Of a stretch of 64,000 bases of DNA, positions 46,987 to 59,300 are shown piece after piece. Source of the DNA: Rhodanobacter sp. 67-28 (GTDB lineage Bacteria; Pseudomonadota; Gammaproteobacteria; Xanthomonadales; Rhodanobacteraceae); contig MKTU01000017.1 of assembly GCA_001898415.1 (NCBI GenBank), forward strand, positions 1 through 64,000, given 5' to 3'. Made by a program: the position numbers and the translations under genes. Positions within the stretch are counted from its first letter, which is position 1, and the number at the start of each line of letters is the position of its first letter. The notes below the pieces were generated by a model. The model worked only from the letters and a program-made list of their open reading frames with translations. It had not been told where the DNA came from and searched no databases.

Positions 46987-47095
46987 CCTTTTCGCGTCCC
47001 GATCAACCGTTTTGCCGCTGGTGCGTTGAGGGTGGGATGATCCGCCTGGATCCCGCCCGGCATCGTGCCGCCTGCACCACGGTCGTGTTTCCCGC

Positions 47096-50000
47096 ATGAA
47101 TGTCTCCGGCTCCTTCATCCGCCGTCCGATCGGCACCAGCTTGCTCGCGATCGGCCTGTTCGTCGGCGGCATGATCTGCTACTTCCTGCTCGGCGTGTCG
47201 GCGCTGCCGAACATGCAGTTCCCGGCGATCTTCGTGCAGGCCAGCCAGGCCGGCGCCGACGCCAGCACCATGGCCTCCACCGTGGCCGCGCCGCTGGAAC
47301 GGCACCTGGGCCAGGTGCCCGGCATCGAGACGATGCGCTCGTCCAGTTCGGAAGGGCGCACCTTCGTCTTCATGATGTTCCGCAACGGCACCGACCTGGG
47401 TTCGGCCGCGCGCGACGTGCAGGCGGCGATCAACGCGGCCGCGCCGGACCTGCCCAGCGGCCTCAACGGCGCGCCCAGCTACCAGAAGGCCAATCCCAAC
47501 GACGACCCGGTGATCGCCTTCGCGCTGACCTCCGACACGCAGGCCGCGGGCGATCTCTACAACGTCGCCGACACCTTGCTGGCGCAGCGCCTGCGCCAGT
47601 TGCCGGGTGTCTCGTCGGTGGAGATCGCCGGCGCTTCGACCCCGGCGATCCGCGTCGACGTGAACCTGCGCGCGCTCAACGCGATGGGCCTGTCGCCGGA
47701 CCAGCTGCGCAACGCCTTGCGCGCGGCCAACGTGACCTCGCCGGAAGGCTTCCTCAGCGACGGCAAGACGCGCATGGCGGTGGCCGCCACCACCTCGCTG
47801 CACAGCGCCGCGGACTTCGCGAAACTGGTGGTGGCCAGCCACGATGGCACGCCGGTGCGCCTCGCCGACGTGGCGAACGTCTACGCCGGTACCGAGGACG
47901 CCTACCAGGCGGCGTGGTTCGGCGGCCAGCCGGCGGTGCTGATGTACGTGTACAAGAAGGCCGACGCCAACGTCATCTCCACCGTGGACCTGGTCAAGGC
48001 GCAACTGCCGGCGCTGCGCACGTTCCTGCAGCCAGGCACCCGGCTCACCCCGTTCTTCGACGGCACGCCGACCATCCGCGCCTCGCTGCACGAGGTGCAG
48101 GCGACCTTGCTGATCTCGCTGGCGATGGTGGTGCTGACCATGGCGCTGTTCCTGCGTCGTCTCGCACCCACGCTGATCGCCGCGGTGGCGGTGCCGCTGT
48201 CGCTGGCCGGTGCGTTCGTGGCGATGTACATCCTCGACTACACGCTCAACAACCTCACCCTGCTGGCGCTGGTGATCGCGATCGGGTTCGTGGTGGACGA
48301 CGCGATCGTGGTGATCGAGAACATCATTCGCCACATCGACGACGGCATGACGCGCATGCAGGCCACCCTGGCCGGCGCGCGCGAGATCGGCTTCACCATC
48401 GTCTCGATCACCGCCTCGCTGGTGGCGGTGTTCATCCCGCTGCTGTTCGCCGGCGGCATCACCGGCATGTTCATGCACGAGTTCGCGGTGACCCTGGTGG
48501 CGGCGATCGTGGTGTCGGCCGCGGTGTCGCTGACGCTCACGCCGGCGCTGTGCGGGCGTTTCCTCGGCGGCCATCGCGCACGCGAGGCCAGCGCCGGGCC
48601 CGCGCGCAGCCACGTGCTGGACCGCTTCCACGCCCGCATGCTCGGCGTGTACCGGCGGGCGCTGGATTTCTCGCTGCGCCACGTGCTGGCCTTCTCGCTG
48701 ACGCCCCTGGTGCTGATCGTCGCCACGTTCTACCTGTTCACCGTGGTCAAGACCGGTCTGTTCCCGCAGCAGGACACCGGCCTGATCTGGGGCCGCGCCA
48801 CCTCCAGCGCCACGGTATCGTTCGACGAGAGCCGGCAGCGGCTGGAGCGGCTCACCGCGATGCTGCTGGCCGACCCGGACGTGGCCACGGTGGGCACGCG
48901 CCTGGGCAGCAGCCGCCAGGGTGCCAGCGGCTCGTTCAACATCGACCTCAAGACGCGCAGCGAAGGGCGCACCGACGACACCTTCACCGTGCTGGCCCGG
49001 TTGAGCGCCAAGGCCGCGAAGTATCCCGACCTGCACCTGCGCCTGCGCGCCGTGCAGGACCTGCCCAGCGGCGGTGGCGGCGGCACCAGCCAGGGCGCGC
49101 AATACCAGGTCTCGCTGCAGGGCAACGACCTCGCCACGCTGCAACTGTGGCTGCCGCGATTGGTGGCCGAGCTGAAGAAGAACCCGCTGCTGCGCGACGT
49201 CGGCAGCGACGTGGAGGAGGGCGGCCTGCGCCAGAACATCGTGATCGATCGCGACACCGCGGCGCGGCTCGGGGTGTCCATCGGCGCCATCGACGGCGCG
49301 CTTTACGACGCCTTCGGCCAGCGCCAGGTGTCGACCATCTACTCGGACATCAACCAGTACAGCGTGGTGGTCAACGCGCTGCCCGCGCAGACCGCCACGC
49401 CGGACGCGCTCAATCGCGTATACGTGAAATCGAACCAGGGCCAGATGGTGCCGATCACCGCGTTCGCCCGCCAGGAATCCGGCCTGGCGCCGTCGCAGAT
49501 CACCCACCAGAACCAGTTCACCACGATGGACCTGAGCTTCAACCTCGCGCCCGGGGTGAGCATGGGCCAGGCGATGCAGGTGATCCAGGCCACCGTGGGC
49601 AACATGCGCATGCCCGGCGACATCAAGCTCAACATGGGCGGGGATTTCCGCCGCTTCCAGGAATCGCAGAGTGGCATGCTGTGGCTGGTGCTGGCCGCGA
49701 TCGTCACCGTCTACATCGTGCTTGGCATGCTGTACGAGAGCCTGATCCACCCCGTCACCATCCTTTCCACGCTGCCGGCGGCAGGTGTCGGCGCGTTGCT
49801 GGCACTGTGGCTGACCGACACCGAGTTGTCGGTGGTGGCGCAGATCGCGCTGGTGCTTTTGATCGGCATCGTCAAGAAGAACGCGATCATGATGATCGAC
49901 TTCGCCCTGGTCGCCCAGCGCGAACACCACAAGCCGCCGCTGGAGGCCGTGCGCGAAGCCTGCCTGGTGCGCTTCCGCCCGATCATGATGACCACCATGG

Positions 50001-50236
50001 TCGCCATCCTCGCCGCCCTGCCCATCGCCATCGGCCTGGGCGAAGGCAGCGAACTGCGCCGCCCGCTCGGCATCGCCCTGATCGGCGGCCTGCTGATCTC
50101 GCAAAGCCTCACCCTGCTCAGCACCCCAGCGCTGTACGTGGTGTTCTCCTGCCTGGCCGAACGGCGCAAGGCGTGGAGCGCGCGCCGGCGCGAACTCAAG
50201 CTGGCGCGGCGTCGTCAGGTTGTTGCCGGGACCTGA
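47096..50236 (+). CDS. RND multidrug efflux pump, second subunit (MdtC-like)
   Basis: The 1046-residue RND protein is paralogous to the preceding pump. Family blocks include MNVSGSFIRRPIGTSLLAIGL, the acidic pair in GFVVDDAIVVIENI near residue 400, FGQRQVSTIYSDINQY and VLLIGIVKKNAIMMIDFA. The C-terminal tail is basic (RRRELKLARRRQ). A terminator lies between this gene and the first pump gene, so levels may differ. The gene ends 29 bases before the decayed end of the CRISPR array. Confidence 0.88.
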   Translation: MNVSGSFIRRPIGTSLLAIGLFVGGMICYFLLGVSALPNMQFPAIFVQASQAGADASTMASTVAAPLERHLGQVPGIETMRSSSSEGRTFVFMMFRNGTDLGSAARDVQAAINAAAPDLPSGLNGAPSYQKANPNDDPVIAFALTSDTQAAGDLYNVADTLLAQRLRQLPGVSSVEIAGASTPAIRVDVNLRALNAMGLSPDQLRNALRAANVTSPEGFLSDGKTRMAVAATTSLHSAADFAKLVVASHDGTPVRLADVANVYAGTEDAYQAAWFGGQPAVLMYVYKKADANVISTVDLVKAQLPALRTFLQPGTRLTPFFDGTPTIRASLHEVQATLLISLAMVVLTMALFLRRLAPTLIAAVAVPLSLAGAFVAMYILDYTLNNLTLLALVIAIGFVVDDAIVVIENIIRHIDDGMTRMQATLAGAREIGFTIVSITASLVAVFIPLLFAGGITGMFMHEFAVTLVAAIVVSAAVSLTLTPALCGRFLGGHRAREASAGPARSHVLDRFHARMLGVYRRALDFSLRHVLAFSLTPLVLIVATFYLFTVVKTGLFPQQDTGLIWGRATSSATVSFDESRQRLERLTAMLLADPDVATVGTRLGSSRQGASGSFNIDLKTRSEGRTDDTFTVLARLSAKAAKYPDLHLRLRAVQDLPSGGGGGTSQGAQYQVSLQGNDLATLQLWLPRLVAELKKNPLLRDVGSDVEEGGLRQNIVIDRDTAARLGVSIGAIDGALYDAFGQRQVSTIYSDINQYSVVVNALPAQTATPDALNRVYVKSNQGQMVPITAFARQESGLAPSQITHQNQFTTMDLSFNLAPGVSMGQAMQVIQATVGNMRMPGDIKLNMGGDFRRFQESQSGMLWLVLAAIVTVYIVLGMLYESLIHPVTILSTLPAAGVGALLALWLTDTELSVVAQIALVLLIGIVKKNAIMMIDFALVAQREHHKPPLEAVREACLVRFRPIMMTTMVAILAALPIAIGLGEGSELRRPLGIALIGGLLISQSLTLLSTPALYVVFSCLAERRKAWSARRRELKLARRRQVVAGT

Positions 50237-50265
50237 TGGTTTCGCCCCTGCATTGTGCAATGCGG

Positions 50266-50292
50266 ACGGTGGGCTGCCTGCGCGCCACGAAC
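50266..50292 (-). CRISPR. Degenerate terminal CRISPR repeat (trailer end)
   Basis: The core GCTGCCTGCGCG of the repeat and the closing CGAAC are kept, but the remainder is mutated and one base is lost (27 instead of 28). It stands exactly 32 bases, one spacer length, from the first intact repeat, which shows it is the decayed oldest repeat. It marks the trailer end. Confidence 0.75.
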
Positions 50293-50324
50293 TGGGCACG
50301 AAGGTCGGGGGCGCGGCGGGTTTC

Positions 50325-53300
50325 TTTCTGAGCTGCCTGCGCGGCAGCGAACAACGCGGCCTGCTGCGGATCGACGCCGGTGCTTTTCTGAGCTGCCTGC
50401 GCGGCAGCGAACCATGGATGGTGCGAAGCGTCAGATCTGCGCGCTTTCTGAGCTGCCTGCGCGGCAGCGAACCTCGGTGAACTTCCCGGCGACGACCTTG
50501 CCCATTTCTGAGCTGCCTGCGCGGCAGCGAACGCCATCCCGTCGCCGCATCAGGTGGCCTTCGATTTCTGAGCTGCCTGCGCGGCAGCGAACAGAAACGC
50601 GCACCACCGCGCCGGTGTTCTCAATTTTCTGAGCTGCCTGCGCGGCAGCGAACGCACGATGGTATCGCCCGCGACGCCATACGGTTTTCTGAGCTGCCTG
50701 CGCGGCAGCGAACGCGGATGCTGCGCGCGGCCACGTCGGCGTCCATTTCTGAGCCGCCTGCGCGGCAGCGAACATCAGCGCGACCTATTGACACGGATTG
50801 CCGAATTTCTGAGCTGCCTGCGCGGCAGCGAACGCCATGTCGAGCGGCGTGGCGGCGGGCTTGGCTTTCTGAGCTGCCTGCGCGGCAGCGAACGAAACCA
50901 CGCTCACGGCCGTCAACGGCCTGCATTTCTGAGCTGCCTGCGCGGCAGCGAACGGGAAATGGGTTTGCAGATCAGCGGCATCTCTTTTCTGAGCTGCCTG
51001 CGCGGCAGCGAACAACCAGGTCCGGGCGGCCAAGATCCACGATCTTTTCTGAGCTGCCTGCGCGGCAGCGAACACGTCTTCCACGCGCGGCTGTCCGCCC
51101 ATTTCTTTCTGAGCTGCCTGCGCGGCAGCGAACGCCCCGGATGCGGCGCTGCATGGCTTCGCGTTTTTCTGAGCTGCCTGCGCGGCAGCGAACAAGGCGG
51201 GCCGCGGCGGCGCCCTTACGCTGCATTTCTGAGCTGCCTGCGCGGCAGCGAACGATGGCCACAGCGCATGGGCCAGCCATCCTTTTCTGAGCTGCCTGCG
51301 CGGCAGCGAACTCGTTGCTGAGCCCGGTCTCAATGCGCGTCTTTTTCTGAGCTGCCTGCGCGGCAGCGAACGTCGCGCGATGCCTTCCGCAACTACCCGA
51401 TCGTTTCTGAGCTGCCTGCGCGGCAGCGAACGTTGGTCACCCACCACAGCAGCATCAGCGCCTTTTCTGAGCTGCCTGCGCGGCAGCGAACTCGGCAAAG
51501 GCAAGCCGACCAAGATGATTAGTTTTCTGAGCTGCCTGCGCGGCAGCGAACGGAATACCGTTGCGGCGCCACTCGCTCACACTGTTTCTGAGTTGCCTGC
51601 GCGGCAGCGAACTCCCGGCTTGGCACGCCCATGCCGCCCGTGGTTTTCTGAGCTGCCTGCGCGGCAGCGAACGTCTCGCGCGTGCGCAACCGCGTCACCT
51701 ATGCTTTCTGAGCTGCCTGCGCGGCAGCGAACTCCGTGCGGATGGCCTGCACGTAGAACGACGCTTTCTGAGCTGCCTGCGCGGCAGCGAACAAGTGGTA
51801 TGCCGTGGCCCCCAACGGCTACAATTTCTGAGCTGCCTGCGCGGCAGCGAACCCGCTGATGGCGATGCGCAGCGCGGCCTTGGTTTTCTGAGCTGCCTGC
51901 GCGGCAGTGAACGTTCGGCGTGTCGGTCTCGGTGTTCGGGTCGTTTTCTGAGCTGCCTGCGCGGCAGCGAACACCATGAAGGAGATGACCATGATTGACC
52001 TGAATTTCTGAGCTGCCTGCGCGGCAGCGAACGAGCGGGAGGCGCACCGGGTCGATGCCGAGCATTTCTGAGCTGCCTGCGCGGCAGCGAACCATCGACC
52101 TGCACAACGATCGCAAGCCCGACTTTTCTGAGCTGCCTGCGCGGCAGCGAACCACCAGGGTATGCAGGGCGCGGCCGAACAGCATTTCTGAGCTGCCTGC
52201 GCGGCAGCGAACTTGGAAGCATTGCAATCCATCGTCGCATCGCTTTTCTGAGCTGCCTGCGCGGCAGCGAACTCCAACCTGCTTATCCCTGTGATCCGGG
52301 CAAATTTCTGAGCTGCCTGCGCGGCAGCGAACATCCGTGCGGACGCGGGCCGCCAATCGCAACTTTTCTGAGCTGCCTGCGCGGCAGCGAACTCGATGCT
52401 CACCGCCTACGCCAAGCGCATCGATTTCTGAGCTGCCTGCGCGGCAGCGAACATGAAGGCATGGCGAAACCGTCAGAATTGATCTTTCTGAGCTGCCTGC
52501 GCGGCAGCGAACTCGGCATCGCGCAGGTCGGCACCGCTCAGGTATTTCTGAGCTGCCTGCGCGGCAGCGAACTATTATTCAGCGGCTACTATAGACGGCG
52601 CGCTTTTCTGAGCTGCCTGCGCGGCAGCGAACCAGCGCCAACAACGTCGTCGGCAGCACCGTCTTTTCTGAGCTGCCTGCGCGGCAGCGAACGATGTAAA
52701 GCCCGTACTCCGCCAGCTTCTTCAGTTTCTGAGCTGCCTGCGCGGCAGCGAACTACCTGGCCAGCCTGAAAACCGACCCCGACGTTTTCTGAGCTGCCTG
52801 CGCGGCAGCGAACGCGCAGGATGATCACTTCCTCCTCGCCGATCATTTCTGAGCTGCCTGCGCGGCAGCGAACTGACGATGTAGACCCTTCGGGCGATGG
52901 GGATATTTCTGAGCTGCCTGCGCGGCAGCGAACGACGGCGCGGCCGCGCCGTTCGGGTTGGACATTTTCTGAGCTGCCTGCGCGGCAGCGAACGGTGATT
53001 CCCTGGCCGCCGGCGGCGGCACGGTTTTCTGAGCTGCCTGCGCGGCAGCGAACGCGCTATGGGAGGACATCAACACGGCGATCAATTTCTGAGCTGCCTG
53101 CGCGGCAGCGAACTCCAGCTCACGCCAGAGCAGATCGCCGAGGCTTTTCTGAGCTGCCTGCGCGGCAGCGAACGCGATTGCGCTGCGCGTTGTACTGCCC
53201 GAACATTTCTGAGCTGCCTGCGCGGCAGCGAACGCGGAGGTGATCCTTTTTTTCGTCCCGAAGGCTTTCTGAGCTGCCTGCGCGGCAGCGAACGGATATC

Positions 53301-56300
53301 GCCGTAGGCCCTCGGAGCTGGGTGTTTTCTGAGCTGCCTGCGCGGCAGCGAACAAACCCATGGGTCAGGCCCTCCGGATCGGGGTTTTCTGAGCTGCCTG
53401 CGCGGCAGCGAACTGGCACCGCGTGCGCTTCGACTGGTCCGGCTCTTTCTGAGCTGCCTGCGCGGCAGCGAACAGGTCGGCGGTCGGGTCGCGCTCACAG
53501 CGGCCTTTCTGAGCTGCCTGCGCGGCAGCGAACCATATCTGCCGGATGTTGGTGGCCAGGACATATTTCTGAGCTGCCTGCGCGGCAGCGAACGCCCCAG
53601 TGCTTGATGCGGTTGTGCGCCTGCTTTTCTGAGCTGCCTGCGCGGCAGCGAACCTTGTTCGGACGATTCAAATTCAGGCCGAAAATTTCTGAGCTGCCTG
53701 CGCGGCAGCGAACAAACTGTCAGGGCCGGTTCGGGTCAGCGCATATTTCTGAGCTGCCTGCGCGGCAGCGAACGTCGATGGTCGAGCCGGGCTCGCGATC
53801 GAACTTTTCTGAGCTGCCTGCGCGGCAGCGAACGCCTCGCGCGATGCCGCCGACGCGCGGGTCGATTTCTGAGCTGCCTGCGCGGCAGCGAACAAGACCA
53901 AGGAGGAATGGCGGAAGCAGGTCGATTTCTGAGCTGCCTGCGCGGCAGCGAACGGCAAAGACCGGCCGATGCTGATGGAGCGCCTGTTTCTGAGCTGCCT
54001 GCGCGGCAGCGAACCACGACCCGCGTCCGGAATACCTCCGCGAGCTTTTCTGAGCTGCCTGCGCGGCAGCGAACCCGCGTATGATCGCCGACTACGCCAG
54101 CCTGCATTTCTGAGCTGCCTGCGCGGCAGCGAACACGCAAGGAAGCCGCGAAGCTGGGCGCGAACGTTTCTGAGCTGCCTGCGCGGCAGCGAACTGGATT
54201 TCATCGAACACGTCCACGAGGTGCTTTTTCTGAGCTGCCTGCGCGGCAGCGAACCTGAAAAACGTGGCGTTCGAAGATGACTCGTGTTTCTGAGCTGCCT
54301 GCGCGGCAGCGAACGCCGCCGCTCCCCGCGCTTCGGCCTCGACCGCTTTCTGAGCTGCCTGCGCGGCAGCGAACGGTGATTATGGCGATGTACCGGCGCG
54401 CGTTCTTTTCTGAGCTGCCTGCGCGGCAGCGAACATGGGGATGGTCATGACTTCCTCTCCTGCTCTTTTCTGAGCTGCCTGCGCGGCAGCGAACTTGTAG
54501 CTCAGTTCCAGCGCCGACGTGGTCTTTTTCTGAGCTGCCTGCGCGGCAGCGAACATTTGTGCAACAGCAGCAGCGTGTACTGCTTTTTTCTGAGCTGCCT
54601 GCGCGGCAGCGAACACGGTGTCGTCCCAGCCGTCCGGGTCTTTCGCTTTCTGAGCTGCCTGCGCGGCAGCGAACATCCGGTCAAGCCGCATGCGGAGGTC
54701 GATGATTTTCTGAGCTGCCTGCGCGGCAGCGAACTGGCCCACGATCAAGAACGGAGATGCGATCCTTTTCTGAGCTGCCTGCGCGGCAGCGAACCGCCTC
54801 CAGTGCGCGCACGGCAAGCTCGACCTTTTCTGAGCTGCCTGCGCGGCAGCGAACACGGCCGCGCGCCGCAGGGCCTGAATCCCCGTTTTCTGAGCTGCCT
54901 GCGCGGCAGCGAACGCGACCACTTCGCCCACGTCCCGGGCAGACACTTTCTGAGCTGCCTGCGCGGCAGCGAACGACGAGAGCCCGTCGAATGCCTGCGA
55001 CATGATTTTCTGAGCTGCCTGCGCGGCAGCGAACGTGTAATTCATCTAGCCACCTTTCTCGCGTATTTTCTGAGCTGCCTGCGCGGCAGCGAACAATTGA
55101 ACGCAAAGACCCCAGCCGATTTATCGTTTCTGAGCTGCCTGCGCGGCAGCGAACTGTTCAAGCTGCTGCGGCTTCGGAGTTTGTAATTTCTGAGCTGCCT
55201 GCGCGGCAGCGAACGCAGCGAGGCGCGCCGCATCGCGGTTGAGTTCGTTTCTGAGCTGCCTGCGCGGCAGCGAACTGGATCGACCTGCGCCGCCTGTGCT
55301 GGCGGGTTTTCTGAGCTGCCTGCGCGGCAGCGAACCGCTCGACGTCCGTTCGTACAGTGCGGTACATTTTCTGAGCTGCCTGCGCGGCAGCGAACAGGCG
55401 CTGCTCGATCGCAACAGCCTGGAGCTTTTTCTGAGCTGCCTGCGCGGCAGCGAACTCGAGCACTACCTGCAGCGCAAGCGCCTGCGTTTTCTGAGCTGCC
55501 TGCGCGGCAGCGAACCAGCCAGCCCGCGCCGATGTTGACCAGCGCCATTTCTGAGCTGCCTGCGCGGCAGCGAACCGTGGCGTGGAGCTCAACGGGCCGG
55601 CCGACCATTTCTGAGCTGCCTGCGCGGCAGCGAACGACGCCTTCGAGCTGACTCGGACGTTCGTGATTTTCTGAGCTGCCTGCGCGGCAGCGAACTTCGG
55701 CTTGTACGGCCAGGCCGACCCCATCCTTTTCTGAGCTGCCTGCGCGGCAGCGAACGACCTGACCGACGCGCGCGCCGTGATGCGCGTTTTCTGAGCTGCC
55801 TGCGCGGCAGCGAACGGCTGCTTGAACGAGTTGCGGAACCGCGGGCTTTTCTGAGCTGCCTGCGCGGCAGCGAACGAGTCCGGCGCGACCCTGCGCGACT
55901 ACTTCGCTTTCTGAGCTGCCTGCGCGGCAGCGAACGGGGATCGACGTCGGCCGGGACGCGCTCGGGATTTCTGAGCTGCCTGCGCGGCAGCGAACGGTGC
56001 GCAACTACGCCGCCATCGCGCTGACATTTTCTGAGCTGCCTGCGCGGCAGCGAACCGTCCACGCCCACGAATCCACCGACGCATTGATTTCTGAGCTGCC
56101 TGCGCGGCAGCGAACACCAGGTGGTCATCGGTAGCTCCACGATTCAGTTTCTGAGCTGCCTGCGCGGCAGCGAACAAACCCACACCACGCTCACTGTCGA
56201 CTTGCTTTTTCTGAGCTGCCTGCGCGGCAGCGAACGGCAAGCTCTCGCTGGAGCAGTTGATCGCCGGTTTCTGAGCTGCCTGCGCGGCAGCGAACACCAA

Positions 56301-59300
56301 GGATTTCGTCATGCACCACGAGGACCATTTCTGAGCTGCCTGCGCGGCAGCGAACTACGATCGCTGACGTGTCTGCCGTATTGGCTGTTTCTGAGCTGCC
56401 TGCGCGGCAGCGAACGAGCCGACCAGTCTTGAGTCGAACGTGACGAATTTCTGAGCTGCCTGCGCGGCAGCGAACAATGTACGGCAGCCAGTCCGGCGGC
56501 AGCGCAATTTCTGAGCTGCCTGCGCGGCAGCGAACGAATCCGAAGCCGCCAGCCTGCGCCGTCAGCTTTTCTGAGCTGCCTGCGCGGCAGCGAACGAATC
56601 CCTTGCCGGAATCCCGGCGTTATTGAATTTCTGAGCTGCCTGCGCGGCAGCGAACGATCGTCATCGGTGCCAGTCGCAAGGCCGCGATTTCTGAGCTGCC
56701 TGCGCGGCAGCGAACGAACGCAGCGGCTTCGCGCTCTTGCGCGGTCATTTCTGAGCTGCCTGCGCGGCAGCGAACGGTACTTCTGAAAAGTTTGTCGTGA
56801 CCGTGATTTTCTGAGCTGCCTGCGCGGCACCGAACATCCGTGAGCATGTCGAGTCGGAATATCCGAATTTCTGAGCTGCCTGCGCGGCAGCGAACCTCGA
56901 GCCCTTGTTGCTCTGGCTCAGGAACATTTTCTGAGCTGCCTGCGCGGCAGCGAACCTTATCAAGACCATTCGCGCCAATGAGGCAAATTTCTGAGCTGCC
57001 TGCGCGGCAGCGAACAACGCGAGGCAAAGGGAAGCTACTCACACACATTTCTGAGCTGCCTGCGCGGCAGCGAACCTTGGCAATCGTGTACCAGAAGTTC
57101 GCGCGCTTTTCTGAGCTGCCTGCGCGGCAGCGAACTGGCCGGAATGGCGAACCATTCATGGCGACCATTTCTGAGCTGCCTGCGCGGCAGCGAACTTATC
57201 ACTGCTTCCGTTGGCTCTACCTGTGCTTTTCTGAGCTGCCTGCGCGGCAGCGAACGATCGGCGCGCATCGAATCGGAGCTGGGCTTGTTTCTGAGCTGCC
57301 TGCGCGGCAGCGAACACCTTCTCAAGGGCACGCAAGTATTCGTATCCTTTCTGAGCTGCCTGCGCGGCAGCGAACCCAAACGGTACGGAGTCCGATCCCG
57401 TCCCGAATTTCTGAGCTGCCTGCGCGGCAGCGAACGGCAACGGCGATGCCGTCACCGGATTTTCTCTTTTCTGAGCTGCCTGCGCGGCAGCGAACAATAC
57501 GGTCATACTCCGCTTCCGTTCGCTATATTTCTGAGCTGCCTGCGCGGCAGCGAACTGCGAATAATACGCCGCAATCTATCATCTACTTTTCTGAGCTGCC
57601 TGCGCGGCAGCGAACGTTACTTTTTGCCCTTGCCCTTTTCATCCTTGTTTCTGAGCTGCCTGCGCGGCAGCGAACCGTCTCGTCCATCCGTTGTCGCCCC
57701 CTGTGGCTTTCTGAGCTGCCTGCGCGGCAGCGAACAAGGCGGAGTTCTTCGAGGATCGCCGCGACCTTTTCTGAGCTGCCTGCGCGGCAGCGAACCATGA
57801 GCTTCGACAAGCTCCCGGCCGTGTCCGTTTCTGAGCTGCCTGCGCGGCAGCGAACGTGTTAGGCGGCAGTGGTTGTTCGCAAGGCAATTTCTGAGCTGCC
57901 TGCGCGGCAGCGAACGTAGCTGGCTACCTGCACGGGGTTCCAGCTCATTTCTGAGCTGCCTGCGCGGCAGCGAACGCTTGAACGATAAGGGATTGAAATT
58001 TCCATTTTTTCTGAGCTGCCTGCGCGGCAGCGAACCCGCGCATCGCGTATGCCGAGCGCATGGAGCATTTCTGAGCTGCCTGCGCGGCAGCGAACGATGG
58101 CGTGGATCTGCTGCTGCGCGGTGTCCTTTTCTGAGCTGCCTGCGCGGCAGCGAACTCGTTGGCCCCGGCACACCCGACCGGGCACATTTTCTGAGCTGCC
58201 TGCGCGGCAGCGAACGCGAAGGCGTCGATCATGGCGTGGCTCCCGGTTTTCTGAGCTGCCTGCGCGGCAGCGAACGGCGCGTAATGCGAAGCCGGTTCGC
58301 CCATGTTTTTCTGAGCTGCCTGCGCGGCAGCGAACACGAATGGCGCGACCCTCACGAAGCTGGGGCCTTTCTGAGCTGCCTGCGCGGCAGCGAACGTTCC
58401 GTAATGCGGTTTTATTTTGTACTTCATTTTCTGAGCTGCCTGCGCGGCAGCGAACGCATGGTCGATCAGCAGATCCGCGATCTTGCGTTTCTGAGCTGCC
58501 TGCGCGGCAGCGAACATACCGTGACCGCGTTGCCCGTTCTCGCGCTGTTTCTGAGCTGCCTGCGCGGCAGCGAACTATGACTGGCTGGCCGCGTCGCCGG
58601 ATGGCTTTTTCTGAGCTGCCTGCGCGGCAGCGAACATCAGCTCGGCGCGGCCGTCATCGAGCAGGGCTTTCTGAGCTGCCTGCGCGGCAGCGAACTTCGT
58701 CAAGTTCAATCGGCGCTTTCGTCACCGTTTCTGAGCTGCCTGCGCGGCAGCGAACATCCTGCGCTGCGCCGTCTGCGGCGGCCCCATTTTCTGAGCTGCC
58801 TGCGCGGCAGCGAACCGCAGGCGGATGGCGCCAAGTCGTCCGTCGTCTTTCTGAGCTGCCTGCGCGGCAGCGAACTACCTGATCGACAAGTACCTGCGCG
58901 ACGACCATTTCTGAGCTGCCTGCGCGGCAGCGAACTAACTGTATCGCGCATTGCGACGCTAATCGTGTTTCTGAGCTGCCTGCGCGGCAGCGAACGAAAC
59001 CGCTATCTGCCGGCGCTTGCCGTTCCTTTTCTGAGCTGCCTGCGCGGCAGCGAACGGAAGCGATCCCTGTCCGGCAAGTGCCCAGCATTTCTGAGCTGCC
59101 TGCGCGGCAGCGAACCAATGGATATTGAAACCGACCCATTCAAATATTTTCTGAGCTGCCTGCGCGGCAGCGAACCAGCGATTCCTTGGGGCAAAGAAAA
59201 CCCGCTTTTTCTGAGCTGCCTGCGCGGCAGCGAACTACACTGAGCATAATTTGCCGCAGCCGCGTTATTTCTGAGCTGCCTGCGCGGCAGCGAACTTCTA

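Noticed and set aside
43684..50299. Very long minus-strand frames opposite the two RND pump genes
   Set aside because: They are His/Arg/Gln-rich shadows of GC-rich coding DNA, with no homology or start signals, while the plus strand codes for clear RND pumps.
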